A stretch of DNA of 64,000 nt from Rahnella inusitata (GTDB lineage: Bacteria > Pseudomonadota > Gammaproteobacteria > Enterobacterales > Enterobacteriaceae): NCBI RefSeq assembly GCF_003263515.1, contig NZ_JYDE01000017.1, positions 341,321-405,320 on the forward strand. The letters run 5' to 3'. Made by a program: the position numbers and the translations under genes. The notes beneath the pieces are model-generated. The model saw nothing but the letters and a program-made list of their open reading frames with translations. It did no database searches and was not told the origin of the DNA. Positions within the stretch are counted from its first letter, which is position 1. Every line of letters starts with the position of its first letter. Shown in pieces: positions 9,708-19,308 of this stretch.

Positions 9708-9716
9708 CTCACTCAA

Positions 9717-10146
9717 TTAGATATTTTCGAAAGCTAAACATTTTGAAACATCTTGGCAATATTTAATTTTCAAAAGTGTCGATTAATTTCACTTGTTCAT
9801 TAAATTTGATGATAATAACCTTGGCTTGTTCAGTCATTTAGTCTTATTCCGCAAATCATATAAGTAATAACTGGCAACGCAGAGCTGGCAAGGGTTTGTA
9901 AGTATTTGTCATGGCGGGTAAAGATGATTCCAGTTCTAAAAATTTGAGTAAATAAATGTGGTTTCATCTGTGATTAATGATTTTCGATGATTTTTTTGCG
10001 TTGTGATTCAGAGGAGCGAAAATTCTTATATATAAGTTTACTGATATTCCTAAAGTCTAAATATTTCCTAAATAAAACGTAAAGAAAATTAAGGGTGGCG
10101 GTTCAGGTGATCGAGATCAGGTTACTGCATATTTCCGCAATTATAC
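9717..10146. other. Long AT-rich divergent intergenic region (yceJ / RND operon)
   Basis: About 430 bp between divergent genes (544 bp if the RND adaptor starts at 10261), strongly AT-rich over 9720-10080 and without a supported gene. It should hold the promoters of yceJI and of the efflux operon. A TGATC-GA-GATCA dyad (10108-10119) and an inverted repeat (10133-10155) lie on the efflux side and are listed separately. Confidence 0.6.
10108..10119. promoter_or_regulatory. TGATC-GATCA dyad, possible CRP-like site
   Basis: TGATCGAGATCA matches the inner TGATCnnGATCA core of the ideal CRP site, but the outer bases (GG on the left, GG on the right) do not fit. It lies about 140 bp upstream of the RND adaptor start. 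The identity of any binding protein is inference. Confidence 0.25.
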
Positions 10147-10155
10147 TTGCGGGAA
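10133..10155. promoter_or_regulatory. Inverted repeat upstream of the RND efflux operon
   Basis: TTCCGCAA (10133-10140) and TTGCGGGAA (10147-10155) form an imperfect inverted repeat with one extra G, centred on TTATAC, which itself resembles a -10 element. The placement is typical of a repressor operator covering a promoter. The nearby MarR gene is the obvious but untested candidate. Confidence 0.35.
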
Positions 10156-10260
10156 AATTCTGTTAGGAATTTCTTTATATTCTTATATCCGATGTCTGCC
10201 GTTGCTTGCGCGCTCTTTTCCATCAGGGCAGGCATCCGACATCACACGGAGAGTGACACT

Positions 10261-11424
10261 ATGATGATCCCCGCATTTCGCCGCCCGGCAACGGGCACCC
10301 GCTTTAACGCTATTGCCGCAATACTGGCTTTTGTTCTGCTTTATTCAGACGACGTGATTGCTCAGCCTGTCCCTGCGGTCGGCACCGTCACCATTGCTAC
10401 CCAAACTGACGGCGTCAGCCGCACTTATCTTGGGCGACTTGAAGCCGTACAGTCGGTCAATGTGGTCAGCCGCACCGAAGGGTTTATTGCAAGACGCGCC
10501 TTTGAAGAAGGCCAGTTTGTTAATGCGGGTGACCTGCTGTATGAAATCGAACCTGCTTTGCATAAATCGGCTGTTGCTCAGGCGAAAGCGCAACTCGACA
10601 GCGCAAACGCGACCGCACGCCACGCACAAACGCATCTGAACCGCATCCAGCGTCTGGGCGATGCCCGTACGGTCAGTCAGTCTGACGTTGATGCCGCCCT
10701 CGCTGCGAGGGACACTGCCCGCGCAGCCGTCGCACAAGCGCAAGCCGCGCTGAAAACGCAGGAGCTGCAGCTTAGCTATACGCGCATCACCGCGCCGATT
10801 TCCGGGCGCATCGGCGTCAGCCATTTTCACACCGGCAGTCTGGTGAATCCGGCGAGCGGTACGCTGACTGAAATCGTTCAGCTTGACCCGGTTCGCGTAG
10901 TGATTTCCGTCAATGAGCGCGATTTTCTCAGCGCCAGCCAGAACACCGGTTCATTAGAAGAGGCGATGTCTGAGAAAAACATGGCGCTGTCTTTGCGCTT
11001 ATCAGACGGGTCGCCTTATATGACTGTGCCTGCGTTTGAATCGCTGGGTAACCGTATTGATGCGCAGACCGGCACCGTGGCGGTCAGGCTGACGGTGGCG
11101 AATCCACAACATCGCTTACTGCCCGGCGGCACCGTCAATGTGCTGGCGCAGCCGCGCTCTGATGCCCATCTTCCGGTCGTGCCAGCCAATGCGTTACAAC
11201 AAAATGAGTCCGGTCACTTTGTTCTGCTGGTCAATGCACAGCAGCAGGTTGAAGCGCGGGCGGTACGCCTCGGGGGCCAAACGTCTCAGGGCTATTTCGT
11301 GCTGGAAGGTTTAAAGGGCGGAGATCTCGTGGTGACGGAAGGTCTGCAATGGATCCAGCCGGGAATGAAAGTGACGACGCGGGACGCACAGGGCGTTTCA
11401 ACGGCTCAGACAACAAAACGTTAA
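10261..11424 (+). CDS. RND efflux periplasmic adaptor subunit (membrane fusion protein)
   Basis: A 387-residue adaptor of the AcrA/MexA type that would link the inner-membrane RND pump to an outer-membrane channel. After a signal segment (to about residue 36) come a lipoyl half-motif (VSRTEGFIARRAFEEGQFVNAGDLL), an alpha-helical hairpin rich in Ala/Gln (AQAKAQLDSANATARHAQ), the second lipoyl half (ITAPISGRIG) and beta-barrel and membrane-proximal domains. There is no lipobox Cys. I start at ATG 10261, which has GGAGAG 7 bp upstream; the frame is open back to 10147. The permease gene follows after 9 bp. Confidence 0.88.
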   Translation: MMIPAFRRPATGTRFNAIAAILAFVLLYSDDVIAQPVPAVGTVTIATQTDGVSRTYLGRLEAVQSVNVVSRTEGFIARRAFEEGQFVNAGDLLYEIEPALHKSAVAQAKAQLDSANATARHAQTHLNRIQRLGDARTVSQSDVDAALAARDTARAAVAQAQAALKTQELQLSYTRITAPISGRIGVSHFHTGSLVNPASGTLTEIVQLDPVRVVISVNERDFLSASQNTGSLEEAMSEKNMALSLRLSDGSPYMTVPAFESLGNRIDAQTGTVAVRLTVANPQHRLLPGGTVNVLAQPRSDAHLPVVPANALQQNESGHFVLLVNAQQQVEARAVRLGGQTSQGYFVLEGLKGGDLVVTEGLQWIQPGMKVTTRDAQGVSTAQTTKR

Positions 11425-11433
11425 GGAACGACG

Positions 11434-14400
11434 ATGCTCCAGCAATTTATCAAGCGACCCCGTTTTGCGATAGTTATCGCGCTGGTCACCGCCCTGATTG
11501 GTGCGGTAGCGCTCAAAGTCATCCCGGTCGAACAGTATCCAGATATCACGCCGCCGGTGGTTTCCGTCAGTGCGATTTATCCGGGCGCGAGTGCGAGGGA
11601 TGTTGCGGAATCCGTTGCCGCGCCGATTGAGGCGCAGGTGAACGGTGTCAGCAATATGCTGTATATGTCATCAAACAGCGGCAATAACGGCAGCTATTCC
11701 CTCAATATCACCTTTGCCAGCGGCACCGATCCGGATACTGCTGCGGTGGAAGTGCAAAACCGTATTTCTCAGGTTAGCGCGAAGTTGCCTGCCGAGGTGC
11801 TTAACACCGGCGTATCTGTGCGTAAACAGGCATCTAATATTTTGATGGGCATCAGTCTGCTTTCGCCAAAAAATACGCACGACATGTTGTTTATCAGCAA
11901 CTTTGCCAGCATCCAGCTACGTGACGCGCTGGCGCGTATTGACGGGGTAGGCGACGTACAGGTTTTTGGTTCGCGTGACTACAGCATGCGTATCTGGCTT
12001 GATCCGCGAAAAATGGAAGCGCTAAATGTCAGCAGCACGGAGATCAGTGCCGCGATCCAAAGCCAAAACGTGCAGGCGGCGGCCGGACAAATCGGCGCAT
12101 CACCCAGTCCGTCGATGCAGCAGCAAACCCTGACCATCAGTGGTGCCGGACGTCTCAGCTCGCCCGAGGAGTTCTCCAACATCATCGTGCGTAAGAATGA
12201 GCACGGTGGCACGGTTCGTCTGCGCGACGTCGCCCGTATTGAACTGGGGGCGCAGGATTATCAGGTCAACGCGACGCTCAATCAGACGCCTTCCGCGTTT
12301 CTTTCGGTCTATCCCGCGCCGGGCGCCAATGCGCTTAACGTGGCCAATGCCGTACGCGAAGAAATGACGCGTCAGGCGCGCTATTTCCCGGACGATCTCA
12401 ATTACGAAATTAAGTTCGACTCGACTCAGTTCGTCAGCGCCACGCTGGATGAAATCGTGGTATCTCTTGCCCTGACGTTCCTGGTCGTTCTGACAATTGT
12501 TTTCCTGTTTCTGCAAAGTGCGCGCGCCACGTTTATCGTCGCACTGACCATTCCCGTTTCTTTGCTCGGCACTTTTGCGGTGCTCTACGCGTTCGGTTAT
12601 TCCGCCAATACGCTGAGTCTGTTCGCGATTATTCTGGCGCTGACGGTCGTGGTCGATGATGCCATCGTGGTGGTCGAAAACGTCGAGCGCCTGATGACCG
12701 AAGACCCGTCACTCGGGCGCGTGGCCGCCACCCGCAAGGCGCTGAAGCAAATCGCCGGGCCGGTCATCGCCACCACCGTAGTGTTAATGGCGGTCTTCGT
12801 TCCCATCGCCGTACTGCCGGGCATCACCGGCGCATTATACCGTCAATTTGCCGTCACACTCTCAGCGGCAGTGATCCTCTCCAGCATCAACGCATTAACG
12901 CTGACCCCCGCGTTGTGCGCGACTTTATTGAAACCTCGTCCTGAAAAACCTGTGCGAGTGTTCAGCGCGTTCAATCGCGGGCTGGATACCGTGCGTGATC
13001 TCTATGTGACCGCCACACGTGGCCTCGGCAAGCATGCACTGACCAGCGTGATCACTGTTATAGCCCTCGTGGGAGCATGCGTCTGGGGCTACTCGAGCTT
13101 GCCGAAATCTTTCCTGCCGGATGAAGATCAGGGCTACTTCTTTGTGAATGTGCAACTGCCTGATGGCGCATCACTGGGGAGAACTGATGCGGTTCTCGGG
13201 CAAATGCAGACGCTGCTGGAAAACGATCCGGCGGTTGACGACGTGATTGCCATCAGTGGTTTCAGCCTGCTGAGCGGCGGCAGTGCGCCAAACTCGGCGT
13301 TCGGGATTGTGCTGCTGAAACCCTGGGGGGAGCGCAGCAGCGTGGACCAGGTGATTGGTCGCCTGCAACCGGCGATGGCCGGGATCCCTTCGGCGATGAT
13401 CATGGCGATCAATCCGCCCGCTATTTCCGGGCTGGGTACTGCCTCCGGGCTTGATCTGCGCCTGCAGGCATTACAGGGGCAATCCCCGCAGGAACTGGCG
13501 GCAACCGGTCAGGCGCTGATTATGGCAGCCAATCAGGATCCGCAACTGAGCCGCGTATTCACCACCTTCAGCGCATCAGTACCGGAGATTGCCCTGAGCG
13601 TCGATCGCGACCGTGCCGCACAGTTGCAGGTGCCGGTCAGCCGCATCTTCGGCACGTTGCAGACTTCGCTGGGCGGCGTGAACGTCAGTGATTTCATCAT
13701 CAATAACCGTCTGTTCAATGTGCAGATGCAAAATGAAATGGAAGATCGGCAGCGCGCGGATCAGATTTCAACCCTCAGTGTGCGCAGTGATAATGGTTCG
13801 CTGGTCAGCATGGGCAAACTTGTCGATCTCACTCCATCGCTCGGCGCGCCGTTTATCACTCAATACAACCAGTTCCCGTCGCTGGCCATCAGCGGTTCGG
13901 CGGCGCCGGGCGTAAGTTCCGGTGAAGCGATGGTTCAGATGGAACATATTCTGAGCGAAAAACTCCCGGCTGGTTATGGTTATGAATGGACAGGAATGTC
14001 GTTACAGGAAATTCAGGCTGGCGGTCAGGCAATCCTGATATATGCCGCAGCGCTGTTGTTTGCTTATCTGTTCCTGGTAGCACAATACGAAAGCTGGAGT
14101 ATCCCGATGGTGGTGATGATTTCAGTTATCTTCGCCGTATTTGGTGCAATCGGCGGATTGCATCTGGCCGGGCTGAGCAACGACGTGTACGCACAAATCG
14201 GCATGGTGTTGCTGATAGGGCTGGCGGCGAAGAATGCCATATTGATTGTCGAATTCTCGAAAGCGCGACGTGAAGAAGGGGCGTCGGTCCGTGAAGCGGC
14301 GGCGGACGGCGCGAAGCAGCGTTTTCGTGCGGTGATGATGACGGCGATTTCCTTTATTCTTGGCGTTCTGCCGTTGGTGCTGGCCTCCGGTGCCGGCGCA

Positions 14401-14529
14401 ATGAGCCGCCACATCATCGGGGTTACGGTCTTCAGCGGGATGTTGCTGTCAACGACGGCGGGGATCTTGTTTATCCCGGCGCTGTATGTGCATATTCAGC
14501 GTTTACGTGAATGGGTGAAATCACGTTAA
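11434..14529 (+). CDS. RND efflux permease, HAE1 (AcrB/MexF) family
   Basis: A 1031-residue proton-driven drug exporter with the duplicated RND plan: helix 1, a large periplasmic loop, helices 2-7, a second loop and helices 8-12. The proton-relay aspartates in helix 4 are present (Asp408-Asp409 in [15 protein letters not shown]). The N-terminus [18 protein letters not shown] and the [16 protein letters not shown] porter segment are typical of the MexF/AcrB group. AAGGA precedes the ATG. No outer-membrane factor gene lies nearby, so it probably uses TolC. The substrates cannot be read from sequence. Confidence 0.93.
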   Translation: MLQQFIKRPRFAIVIALVTALIGAVALKVIPVEQYPDITPPVVSVSAIYPGASARDVAESVAAPIEAQVNGVSNMLYMSSNSGNNGSYSLNITFASGTDPDTAAVEVQNRISQVSAKLPAEVLNTGVSVRKQASNILMGISLLSPKNTHDMLFISNFASIQLRDALARIDGVGDVQVFGSRDYSMRIWLDPRKMEALNVSSTEISAAIQSQNVQAAAGQIGASPSPSMQQQTLTISGAGRLSSPEEFSNIIVRKNEHGGTVRLRDVARIELGAQDYQVNATLNQTPSAFLSVYPAPGANALNVANAVREEMTRQARYFPDDLNYEIKFDSTQFVSATLDEIVVSLALTFLVVLTIVFLFLQSARATFIVALTIPVSLLGTFAVLYAFGYSANTLSLFAIILALTVVVDDAIVVVENVERLMTEDPSLGRVAATRKALKQIAGPVIATTVVLMAVFVPIAVLPGITGALYRQFAVTLSAAVILSSINALTLTPALCATLLKPRPEKPVRVFSAFNRGLDTVRDLYVTATRGLGKHALTSVITVIALVGACVWGYSSLPKSFLPDEDQGYFFVNVQLPDGASLGRTDAVLGQMQTLLENDPAVDDVIAISGFSLLSGGSAPNSAFGIVLLKPWGERSSVDQVIGRLQPAMAGIPSAMIMAINPPAISGLGTASGLDLRLQALQGQSPQELAATGQALIMAANQDPQLSRVFTTFSASVPEIALSVDRDRAAQLQVPVSRIFGTLQTSLGGVNVSDFIINNRLFNVQMQNEMEDRQRADQISTLSVRSDNGSLVSMGKLVDLTPSLGAPFITQYNQFPSLAISGSAAPGVSSGEAMVQMEHILSEKLPAGYGYEWTGMSLQEIQAGGQAILIYAAALLFAYLFLVAQYESWSIPMVVMISVIFAVFGAIGGLHLAGLSNDVYAQIGMVLLIGLAAKNAILIVEFSKARREEGASVREAAADGAKQRFRAVMMTAISFILGVLPLVLASGAGAMSRHIIGVTVFSGMLLSTTAGILFIPALYVHIQRLREWVKSR

Positions 14530-14562
14530 TTTGCTGCCAGCGATCATCATCAGGAGACAATC

Positions 14563-15600
14563 ATGCGAAAGACCATAGTGACTAATCAGGGACTGAAAAT
14601 CGTGGTGATGATGGCCATGCTGGTCGTTATTTTCGCGGGTATCAAGTCAGCCGCTGACATTATCGTTCCGTTCATTCTGGCGCTGTTTCTGGCTTTCGTC
14701 CTGAATCCGTTAATTGTCTTACTGGAGAAAGTGCGAGTGCCGCGTGCACTCGCGGTGATGCTGGTGGCGACGGTGGTGATTTGCGTGATGGTGTTTCTCA
14801 CCTCAACGTTGCTGGTGACGCTCAATGAATTTGCCCGCACATTGCCGCAGTATCGCGGCATCATCGTTGAGAAATTGCGGCAGTACGACGCCTATTTTCC
14901 ACAAGGTGAACTGACCTTCACGCCGGAACAGTTGGCCGGGTATATCGACCCGGCCGCGACGCTGAATCTGGTGAGTAAGCTGATAAGTTATCTCTCGAAT
15001 GCCATGGCCGGGTTGTTTTTATTGCTGATGACGGTCGCCTTCATGCTGCTGGAGGTCACGCAACTGCCGTACAAAATCGAGCAACTCTCCGACGATCCGG
15101 GAAAAGGGATGGCGAACGTTCAGCGCGCGCTGGACAGCGTTACGCGCTATCTGGTGATCAAAACTCTGATAAGTGTCGTCACCGGGCTTGCCGTATGGGC
15201 GTTGCTGGCATTTATCGGCGTCCGTTTTGCCTTCCTGTGGGGCATGCTGGCTTTCGCGCTGAACTACATTCCTAACATAGGCTCATTCATTGCGGCCATT
15301 CCGCCAATTATTCAGACCTTCCTGTTTAACGGCGTGAGTGACGGAATAATGGTGACTGGCGGTTATATCCTGATCAACGTGATTTTCGGCAGCATTATCG
15401 ACCCAAAAATTCTCGGGCGAGGGCTGGGGTTATCGACGCTGGTGGTGTTTATTTCGCTGATATTCTGGGGATGGCTGATGGGGCCGGTGGGCATGTTACT
15501 GTCGGTTCCTCTGACGATTGTGCTTAAAATCGCCCTGGAGCCCACCGCAGCAGGGCACAAAATTGCTATCCTGCTCGGCGATGGAACGCCTCATCGTTAG
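14563..15600 (+). CDS. tqsA: AI-2E family transporter, TqsA-like
   Basis: A 345-residue inner-membrane protein with about seven or eight helices, very similar to E. coli TqsA (344), which affects autoinducer-2 export and biofilm formation. The shared hallmarks include the N-terminal GLKIVVMMAMLVVI helix, YIDPAATL, and the long C-terminal FALNYIPNIGSF...GRGLGLSTLVVFISLIFWGWLMGPVGMLLSVPLTI stretch. AGGAG precedes the ATG. It starts 33 bp after the RND permease, so the three genes probably form one transcript. The stop overlaps the end of the convergent MarR gene. Confidence 0.86.
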   Translation: MRKTIVTNQGLKIVVMMAMLVVIFAGIKSAADIIVPFILALFLAFVLNPLIVLLEKVRVPRALAVMLVATVVICVMVFLTSTLLVTLNEFARTLPQYRGIIVEKLRQYDAYFPQGELTFTPEQLAGYIDPAATLNLVSKLISYLSNAMAGLFLLLMTVAFMLLEVTQLPYKIEQLSDDPGKGMANVQRALDSVTRYLVIKTLISVVTGLAVWALLAFIGVRFAFLWGMLAFALNYIPNIGSFIAAIPPIIQTFLFNGVSDGIMVTGGYILINVIFGSIIDPKILGRGLGLSTLVVFISLIFWGWLMGPVGMLLSVPLTIVLKIALEPTAAGHKIAILLGDGTPHR

Positions 15601-16061
15601 GCTTTGTTCTGCTCTTCGATATCCTGCGCCAGTGCTTCAATGCTGCGTAGCGAGGCCATTAACTGCTGGCGGGCATGAGAGTCTAAGCCATCAAACAACC
15701 GGTCGATTGCCGCCTGTTTGGGTTTTTTTACCTGCTCCAGCGCCTGTTTACCGGCTTCGGTAAGCTCAAGCAGCTGCGAACGACGGTCAGTGGGATGGCG
15801 TTTACGGATAAGCAGACCGTCCCGATCCATTGCATCAATGGCGTCAGTAATGGTTCTCGGTGATTGCTGGAGCACATGCGCAAGTTCACCCGGACGGCAG
15901 GTTCCCTCGTGTGCGATGGCGGTCAATAACTTACCACGGGCAAGCGAAAGTCCCTGAGCGGACATCGCAGCATCGACCTGCTTACGCATGAGACGAATCA
16001 CAGAGAGCAATGTTTCCGTGATTTCTGTGGGGGATACTTCGCTTCTATCAATTACATTCAT
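15597..16061 (-). CDS. MarR family transcriptional regulator
   Basis: A 154-residue winged-helix regulator. The DNA-binding core is visible as LARGKLLTAIAHEGTCRPGELAHVLQQSPRTITDAIDAMDRDGLLIRKRHPTDRRSQLLELTE split over residues 45-105, with the wing DRR motif; flanking helices form the dimer interface. MarR proteins usually repress efflux or stress genes and are released by phenolic ligands. Its 3' end overlaps that of tqsA by 3 bp, so control of the RND-tqsA operon is a reasonable inference. A TGAGG/CCTCA palindrome overlaps its ribosome site. Confidence 0.88.
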   Translation of the reverse strand: MNVIDRSEVSPTEITETLLSVIRLMRKQVDAAMSAQGLSLARGKLLTAIAHEGTCRPGELAHVLQQSPRTITDAIDAMDRDGLLIRKRHPTDRRSQLLELTEAGKQALEQVKKPKQAAIDRLFDGLDSHARQQLMASLRSIEALAQDIEEQNKA

Positions 16062-16065
16062 TTTA

Positions 16066-16086
16066 TGAGGCTCCTCAAAATGAGGC
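16066..16086. promoter_or_regulatory. Palindrome at the marR-type gene ribosome-binding site
   Basis: TGAGGCTCCTCA (16066-16077) is a 5+2+5 palindrome followed directly by a third TGAGG copy (16082-16086). It covers the GAGGAG Shine-Dalgarno element of the regulator gene on the minus strand. It could be an autoregulatory operator or a hairpin that hides the ribosome site. Confidence 0.35.
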
Positions 16087-16209
16087 TGGTAATCGTGAAG
16101 TCATTGTAGGCTTCTGGATTGAGAGTGCAACCGCAGGAGGCGGAAGAGCCGTTGTTGAAGAGTGCAGAAGGGTTTGCGAATAAAAAAAACCTGAGCAATC
16201 AGGGCATTT

Positions 16210-16878
16210 TCAGATGTGGGCCTTATAAATCATCAAAAGGTCATCTTTTATTTGGCGACTCATTGGTGTGGCAGAAATGTCATCAATAGGCCAGAAAAGA
16301 TACTTGATCAAATTATAAATGAAACAGAACTCTAGCCGGTTACGTACTTTTATTTTCTGCGCCAGATGTCGTTTATGAACATACACCGTACGGCTGCTGA
16401 TATTCAATTTCCTGGCGATACGATAGTTGGGCATTTCAGACATCCAGTAGTTCATCACCAGAATTTCCTGATCGCTGAACAACATTCTCGGCAGCCCGGC
16501 ATTATTTCCCGGCATGTATGATTCAGGTGTTAATGCAATGTTCTGCAACAATGACGTCAGTGATTGTTTATTGAGAATAAAGACCTCGCGGGTAATCGAA
16601 ATCGGCTCTTCGCAATCGGGATAGTTGGCATCGATGTAACAGTAAATACGGGCTGTGTGGCGGTATTCAAAGAAAGCTTTCAACTCCTCAGATAATTCTG
16701 CGCTATGACAATATTGTGTCATGTTAACGAGAATCACATCAGGTTGGAATTCATGAAGAGATTTTAGTGACTTGGGTATATTCACGGAATCTATAATGTC
16801 GAGATTATTATTCTCAATAAGATAAGAATAGATGCCTAAGCGTGTGAATCCACAGGGTTCTATAATTGATAGTTTCAT
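16210..16878 (-). CDS. LuxR-type regulator resembling RcsA
   Basis: A 222-residue regulator. The N-terminal half resembles the RcsA/BglJ group: MKLSIIEPCGFTRLGIYSYL matches the FTRLG..YL start of RcsA and lacks the phosphoacceptor set of true response regulators. The C-terminal half is a LuxR helix-turn-helix (SDQEILVMNYWMSEMPNY then RIARKLNISSRTVYVHKRHL, about residues 134-172). RcsA-like proteins usually pair with RcsB. AAGGATG precedes the ATG. The gene is AT-richer than its neighbours and absent beside E. coli solA, so acquisition is possible. Its targets are unknown. Confidence 0.8.
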   Translation of the reverse strand: MKLSIIEPCGFTRLGIYSYLIENNNLDIIDSVNIPKSLKSLHEFQPDVILVNMTQYCHSAELSEELKAFFEYRHTARIYCYIDANYPDCEEPISITREVFILNKQSLTSLLQNIALTPESYMPGNNAGLPRMLFSDQEILVMNYWMSEMPNYRIARKLNISSRTVYVHKRHLAQKIKVRNRLEFCFIYNLIKYLFWPIDDISATPMSRQIKDDLLMIYKAHI

Positions 16879-17023
16879 ATTACATCCTTGTTGTGCGTAT
16901 CATTACGCGATAGAAAGCACTCCTGTGATTTCTTAGGCTAGCATATGTTTTTTTCTATAATGCTGTCAATTCGGAAATACCAGTCTATTGATCTGGTTCA
17001 AAGCGAAATTAACCCATTGCCAC

Positions 17024-17063
17024 TGAAAAAAGAAACACCGTCGGCAGAATATAGACGACGGTG
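17024..17063 (-). terminator. Terminator of solA
   Basis: CACCGTCG (17036-17043) pairs with CGACGGTG (17056-17063); on the minus strand the stem lies about 13 bp beyond the solA stop and runs into TTTCTTTTTTC. Confidence 0.85.
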
Positions 17064-17075
17064 AGATTTTTTACA

Positions 17076-18191
17076 TTACTTGAAGCGGGAAAGCGAAAAG
17101 GGCTTCAGATTAAAGGAGATAGGAAGATTGTTAGCGAATTGAGCAACAATTTCGCCCAAAACACTGGCGAACTTGAAACCATGTCCGCTAAGTCCGGAAA
17201 TCACCAGGGTATTTTCCCGGTCAGGTAACGTATCGATGATGAAGTCTTCATCTTCGGTCATGTCGTAAGTGCACGACGCGCCGCGAAGATTAACGCCCAC
17301 CCCCGGCAGGAAGTGGCGGAAAAAGTTAAACGATTCCGTTCCGTCCTGACTAAAACCACCATAGGGTTTACGCTCTTGCGGTTCAGTGATCCACTGGCCA
17401 CCATTATGCTTACCGAGTTTTAGTGCGTCTTTTACCGACGGGAAGCCGTAATATTGTTCACCTTGCATCGTCTCCAGCGTGAACGCCGGGAAATGATTCT
17501 CTTCGCTGTAGCGTCCATCGGCATGGAACCAGGCAAATACTTTTCGCAGGGGTTTCACTGGCAGTTCGGGGAGAATTTTAGTCACCCAGGTACCGGCGGT
17601 AACGGCCAGCTTCGCGCCACGGTACACACCATCGGCGGTAGAAACTTCTACGCCATCTTCCAGCCATTCTATGCTGTCTACCGGACAGTTAAACAATTGC
17701 GCGCAGCCCGCTTCCCGTGCCAGACGGATATAAGCGGAGATGGCAATTTCACTTTGCAGGTAACCTGAATTGGGTTCAAAAACGCCGCAATAACCGTCTG
17801 GCAGGGTGAACAGCGGCCACTTTGTGCGGATCTCTTCGGCATCCATGTTCTTAGTCGTCAGGTCATAAGTTTCAGCGCTGTTTTTCACATTGGCGATAAA
17901 CTCTGAGTTTTCCGGTCCGACATTCAGTACACCGCTGCGATGAAAGACCTTCTCTTCGCTGACCTCCGCAAGTTCGTCCCAAAGCGTTTGCGCTCTTAAC
18001 AGCATCGGTACGTAACGTGCGCCTTCACCATAGGCGTGACGGATTAGACGCGTTTCTCCGTGATGGCTGCCTGCATTGTGCGGCGGCATCGCACTGTCGA
18101 TCATCAGGACTTTCAACCCGGCGCGGGTGGCGTAATAACCTGCCGCAGAGCCTACTGAGCCACTGCCGACGACGATGAGATCATAATCCAT
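17076..18191 (-). CDS. solA: N-methyl-L-tryptophan oxidase SolA
   Basis: A 371-residue flavoenzyme of the monomeric sarcosine oxidase family (E. coli MTOX 371-372). The N-terminal Rossmann motif is [15 protein letters not shown] (residues 6-20). Cys307 in [20 protein letters not shown] corresponds to the Cys that binds FAD covalently in E. coli. It oxidatively demethylates N-methyl amino acids with oxygen, giving formaldehyde and peroxide. AGGAG precedes the ATG. The solA-bssS-dinI-pyrC order is that of E. coli. Confidence 0.93.
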   Translation of the reverse strand: MDYDLIVVGSGSVGSAAGYYATRAGLKVLMIDSAMPPHNAGSHHGETRLIRHAYGEGARYVPMLLRAQTLWDELAEVSEEKVFHRSGVLNVGPENSEFIANVKNSAETYDLTTKNMDAEEIRTKWPLFTLPDGYCGVFEPNSGYLQSEIAISAYIRLAREAGCAQLFNCPVDSIEWLEDGVEVSTADGVYRGAKLAVTAGTWVTKILPELPVKPLRKVFAWFHADGRYSEENHFPAFTLETMQGEQYYGFPSVKDALKLGKHNGGQWITEPQERKPYGGFSQDGTESFNFFRHFLPGVGVNLRGASCTYDMTEDEDFIIDTLPDRENTLVISGLSGHGFKFASVLGEIVAQFANNLPISFNLKPFSLSRFK

Positions 18192-18280
18192 GTTACACAG
18201 ACTCCTCTGACGAAAATTTTTAACAATCTGGCTAGGGTCATGATAGAGAGTTTACGGCAGCGAAGGCAAGCAGGGCGGGA

Positions 18281-18318
18281 ACAAAGAAAAAGGCACCAGG
18301 ATGTCAATCGCTGGTGCC
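18281..18318 (-). terminator. Terminator of bssS
   Basis: GGCACCAG (18292-18299) and CTGGTGCC (18311-18318) form an 8-bp stem with an 11-base loop; on the minus strand it is followed by TTTTTCTTTG and lies 20 bp past bssS. Confidence 0.88.
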
Positions 18319-18337
18319 TCAGGCTGGCAGGTAAAGA

Positions 18338-18592
18338 TTAGTGTTTTCGGTGATCACTGTATTCGTACTCATTCGATTCGATCTTTTCTATGCCGGCTTC
18401 GAGAATGTGAATCAATTGCCGGGCAACGTCGGTAGTCAACCAAAGGGTTCTGTCTACCTGAGCATTTTCTGGAGTCTGGTCTTTTGAAGACAGGTAATGG
18501 AGACGTATCATCATGGCGTCATAAGAGTCGACCGTACTGATATCCCAACCAACAAGCGGGTGTGTCTGAATAACTTCATCATTTCTGTCCAT
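18338..18592 (-). CDS. bssS: Biofilm formation regulator BssS
   Basis: An 84-residue cytoplasmic protein matching E. coli BssS (84 residues), including the start MDRNDEVIQTHPLVGWDIST and the WLTTDVARQLIHILEAGI helix. In E. coli BssS influences biofilm formation through indole and AI-2 uptake, by an unknown mechanism. AAGGGG precedes the ATG. It is a single-gene unit with its own terminator. Confidence 0.93.
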   Translation of the reverse strand: MDRNDEVIQTHPLVGWDISTVDSYDAMMIRLHYLSSKDQTPENAQVDRTLWLTTDVARQLIHILEAGIEKIESNEYEYSDHRKH

Positions 18593-18938
18593 ATAGACCC
18601 CTTATCTTGTAGTGACTAACGTGAGTGACTATCTGAGGATCAATGCGGCTCATTATCAGGTGAGCTATTTCAGTATAAACAGTTAAATCGTTTTGAGGAG
18701 AGTTTGAATCAATTTAATTGTAAAAAAATTGTGTTGATATATGAGGGGTAAGAATTATCTGGGAATTAACGGAAATTTTATTTTCACGCTGAGTGTTTTC
18801 TATACAGGCGAGAGGAATAAAAAACCGGACTGCGACGCCCGGTAAAATACTGAAATAGCCTTTCGGCGTGGTTTTAATAAACCTGATTATTATAAATAAG
18901 GTATGGCAGCCAGGTTGATTTTCAGGCGTTTCATCGCG
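18593..18938. other. Intergenic region between bssS and dinI
   Basis: 346 bp, AT-rich in the middle (18690-18800), with no supported gene. It holds the bssS promoter on its left side and the dinI terminator on its right side. I see no further structure. Confidence 0.5.
18815..18844 (-). terminator. Probable terminator downstream of dinI
   Basis: On the minus strand ACCGGG and TCCGGT (18843-18838 and 18830-18825 approximately) form a short stem around a GCGTCGCAG-type loop, followed by TTTTTTATT. It lies about 95 bp beyond the dinI stop. Confidence 0.6.
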
Positions 18939-19193
18939 TTACTCATCGTTCTGATTTGAAAACCAGTCATCGGCACTTTCCCAGGTTTCCTGCAGAATTT
19001 CTTCGATCAGATCACGGTCAGTTTTTGCTCCACCCAAAACCGACAGGCTATTTGCACCGGCGTAGCGGACCTGAATATTGTTTTCGCGGTCTGAAAATTG
19101 TTTGTTAATTCTTTTACTCAATTCACCTGATAGCGCGTCGAGCGCACCGACAGGCAGAGGTTTGGTTTTATCGATAGTGATTTCAACACGCAT
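18939..19193 (-). CDS. dinI: DNA damage-inducible protein DinI
   Basis: An 84-residue DinI-family protein (E. coli DinI 81). It keeps the N-terminal MRVEITIDKT strand, the central helix with ALDALSGELSKRI, and the acidic C-terminal helix (DRDLIEEILQETWESADDWF) that mimics single-stranded DNA and binds RecA filaments in E. coli. I start at ATG 19193, which has AGGAGG upstream and gives the family length; the open frame extends to 19295. A LexA box lies 22-37 bp upstream, so SOS control is well supported. Confidence 0.92.
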   Translation of the reverse strand: MRVEITIDKTKPLPVGALDALSGELSKRINKQFSDRENNIQVRYAGANSLSVLGGAKTDRDLIEEILQETWESADDWFSNQNDE

Positions 19194-19214
19194 AGGACCT
19201 CCTGAATAGATTGA

Positions 19215-19230
19215 CTGTATATTTATACAG
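19215..19230. promoter_or_regulatory. LexA (SOS) box of dinI
   Basis: CTGTATATTTATACAG matches the LexA consensus CTG-N10-CAG with the favoured alternating TA core; the two half sites are perfect. It sits just upstream of dinI where E. coli dinI also has its LexA site. Confidence 0.92.
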
Positions 19231-19308
19231 TCAATCTGCTGTTTACGCAACAAGGAGATGAAGAGAAAATCGCGCGGTGGATTACTGACGATCAACTCTG
19301 AACTGCGT

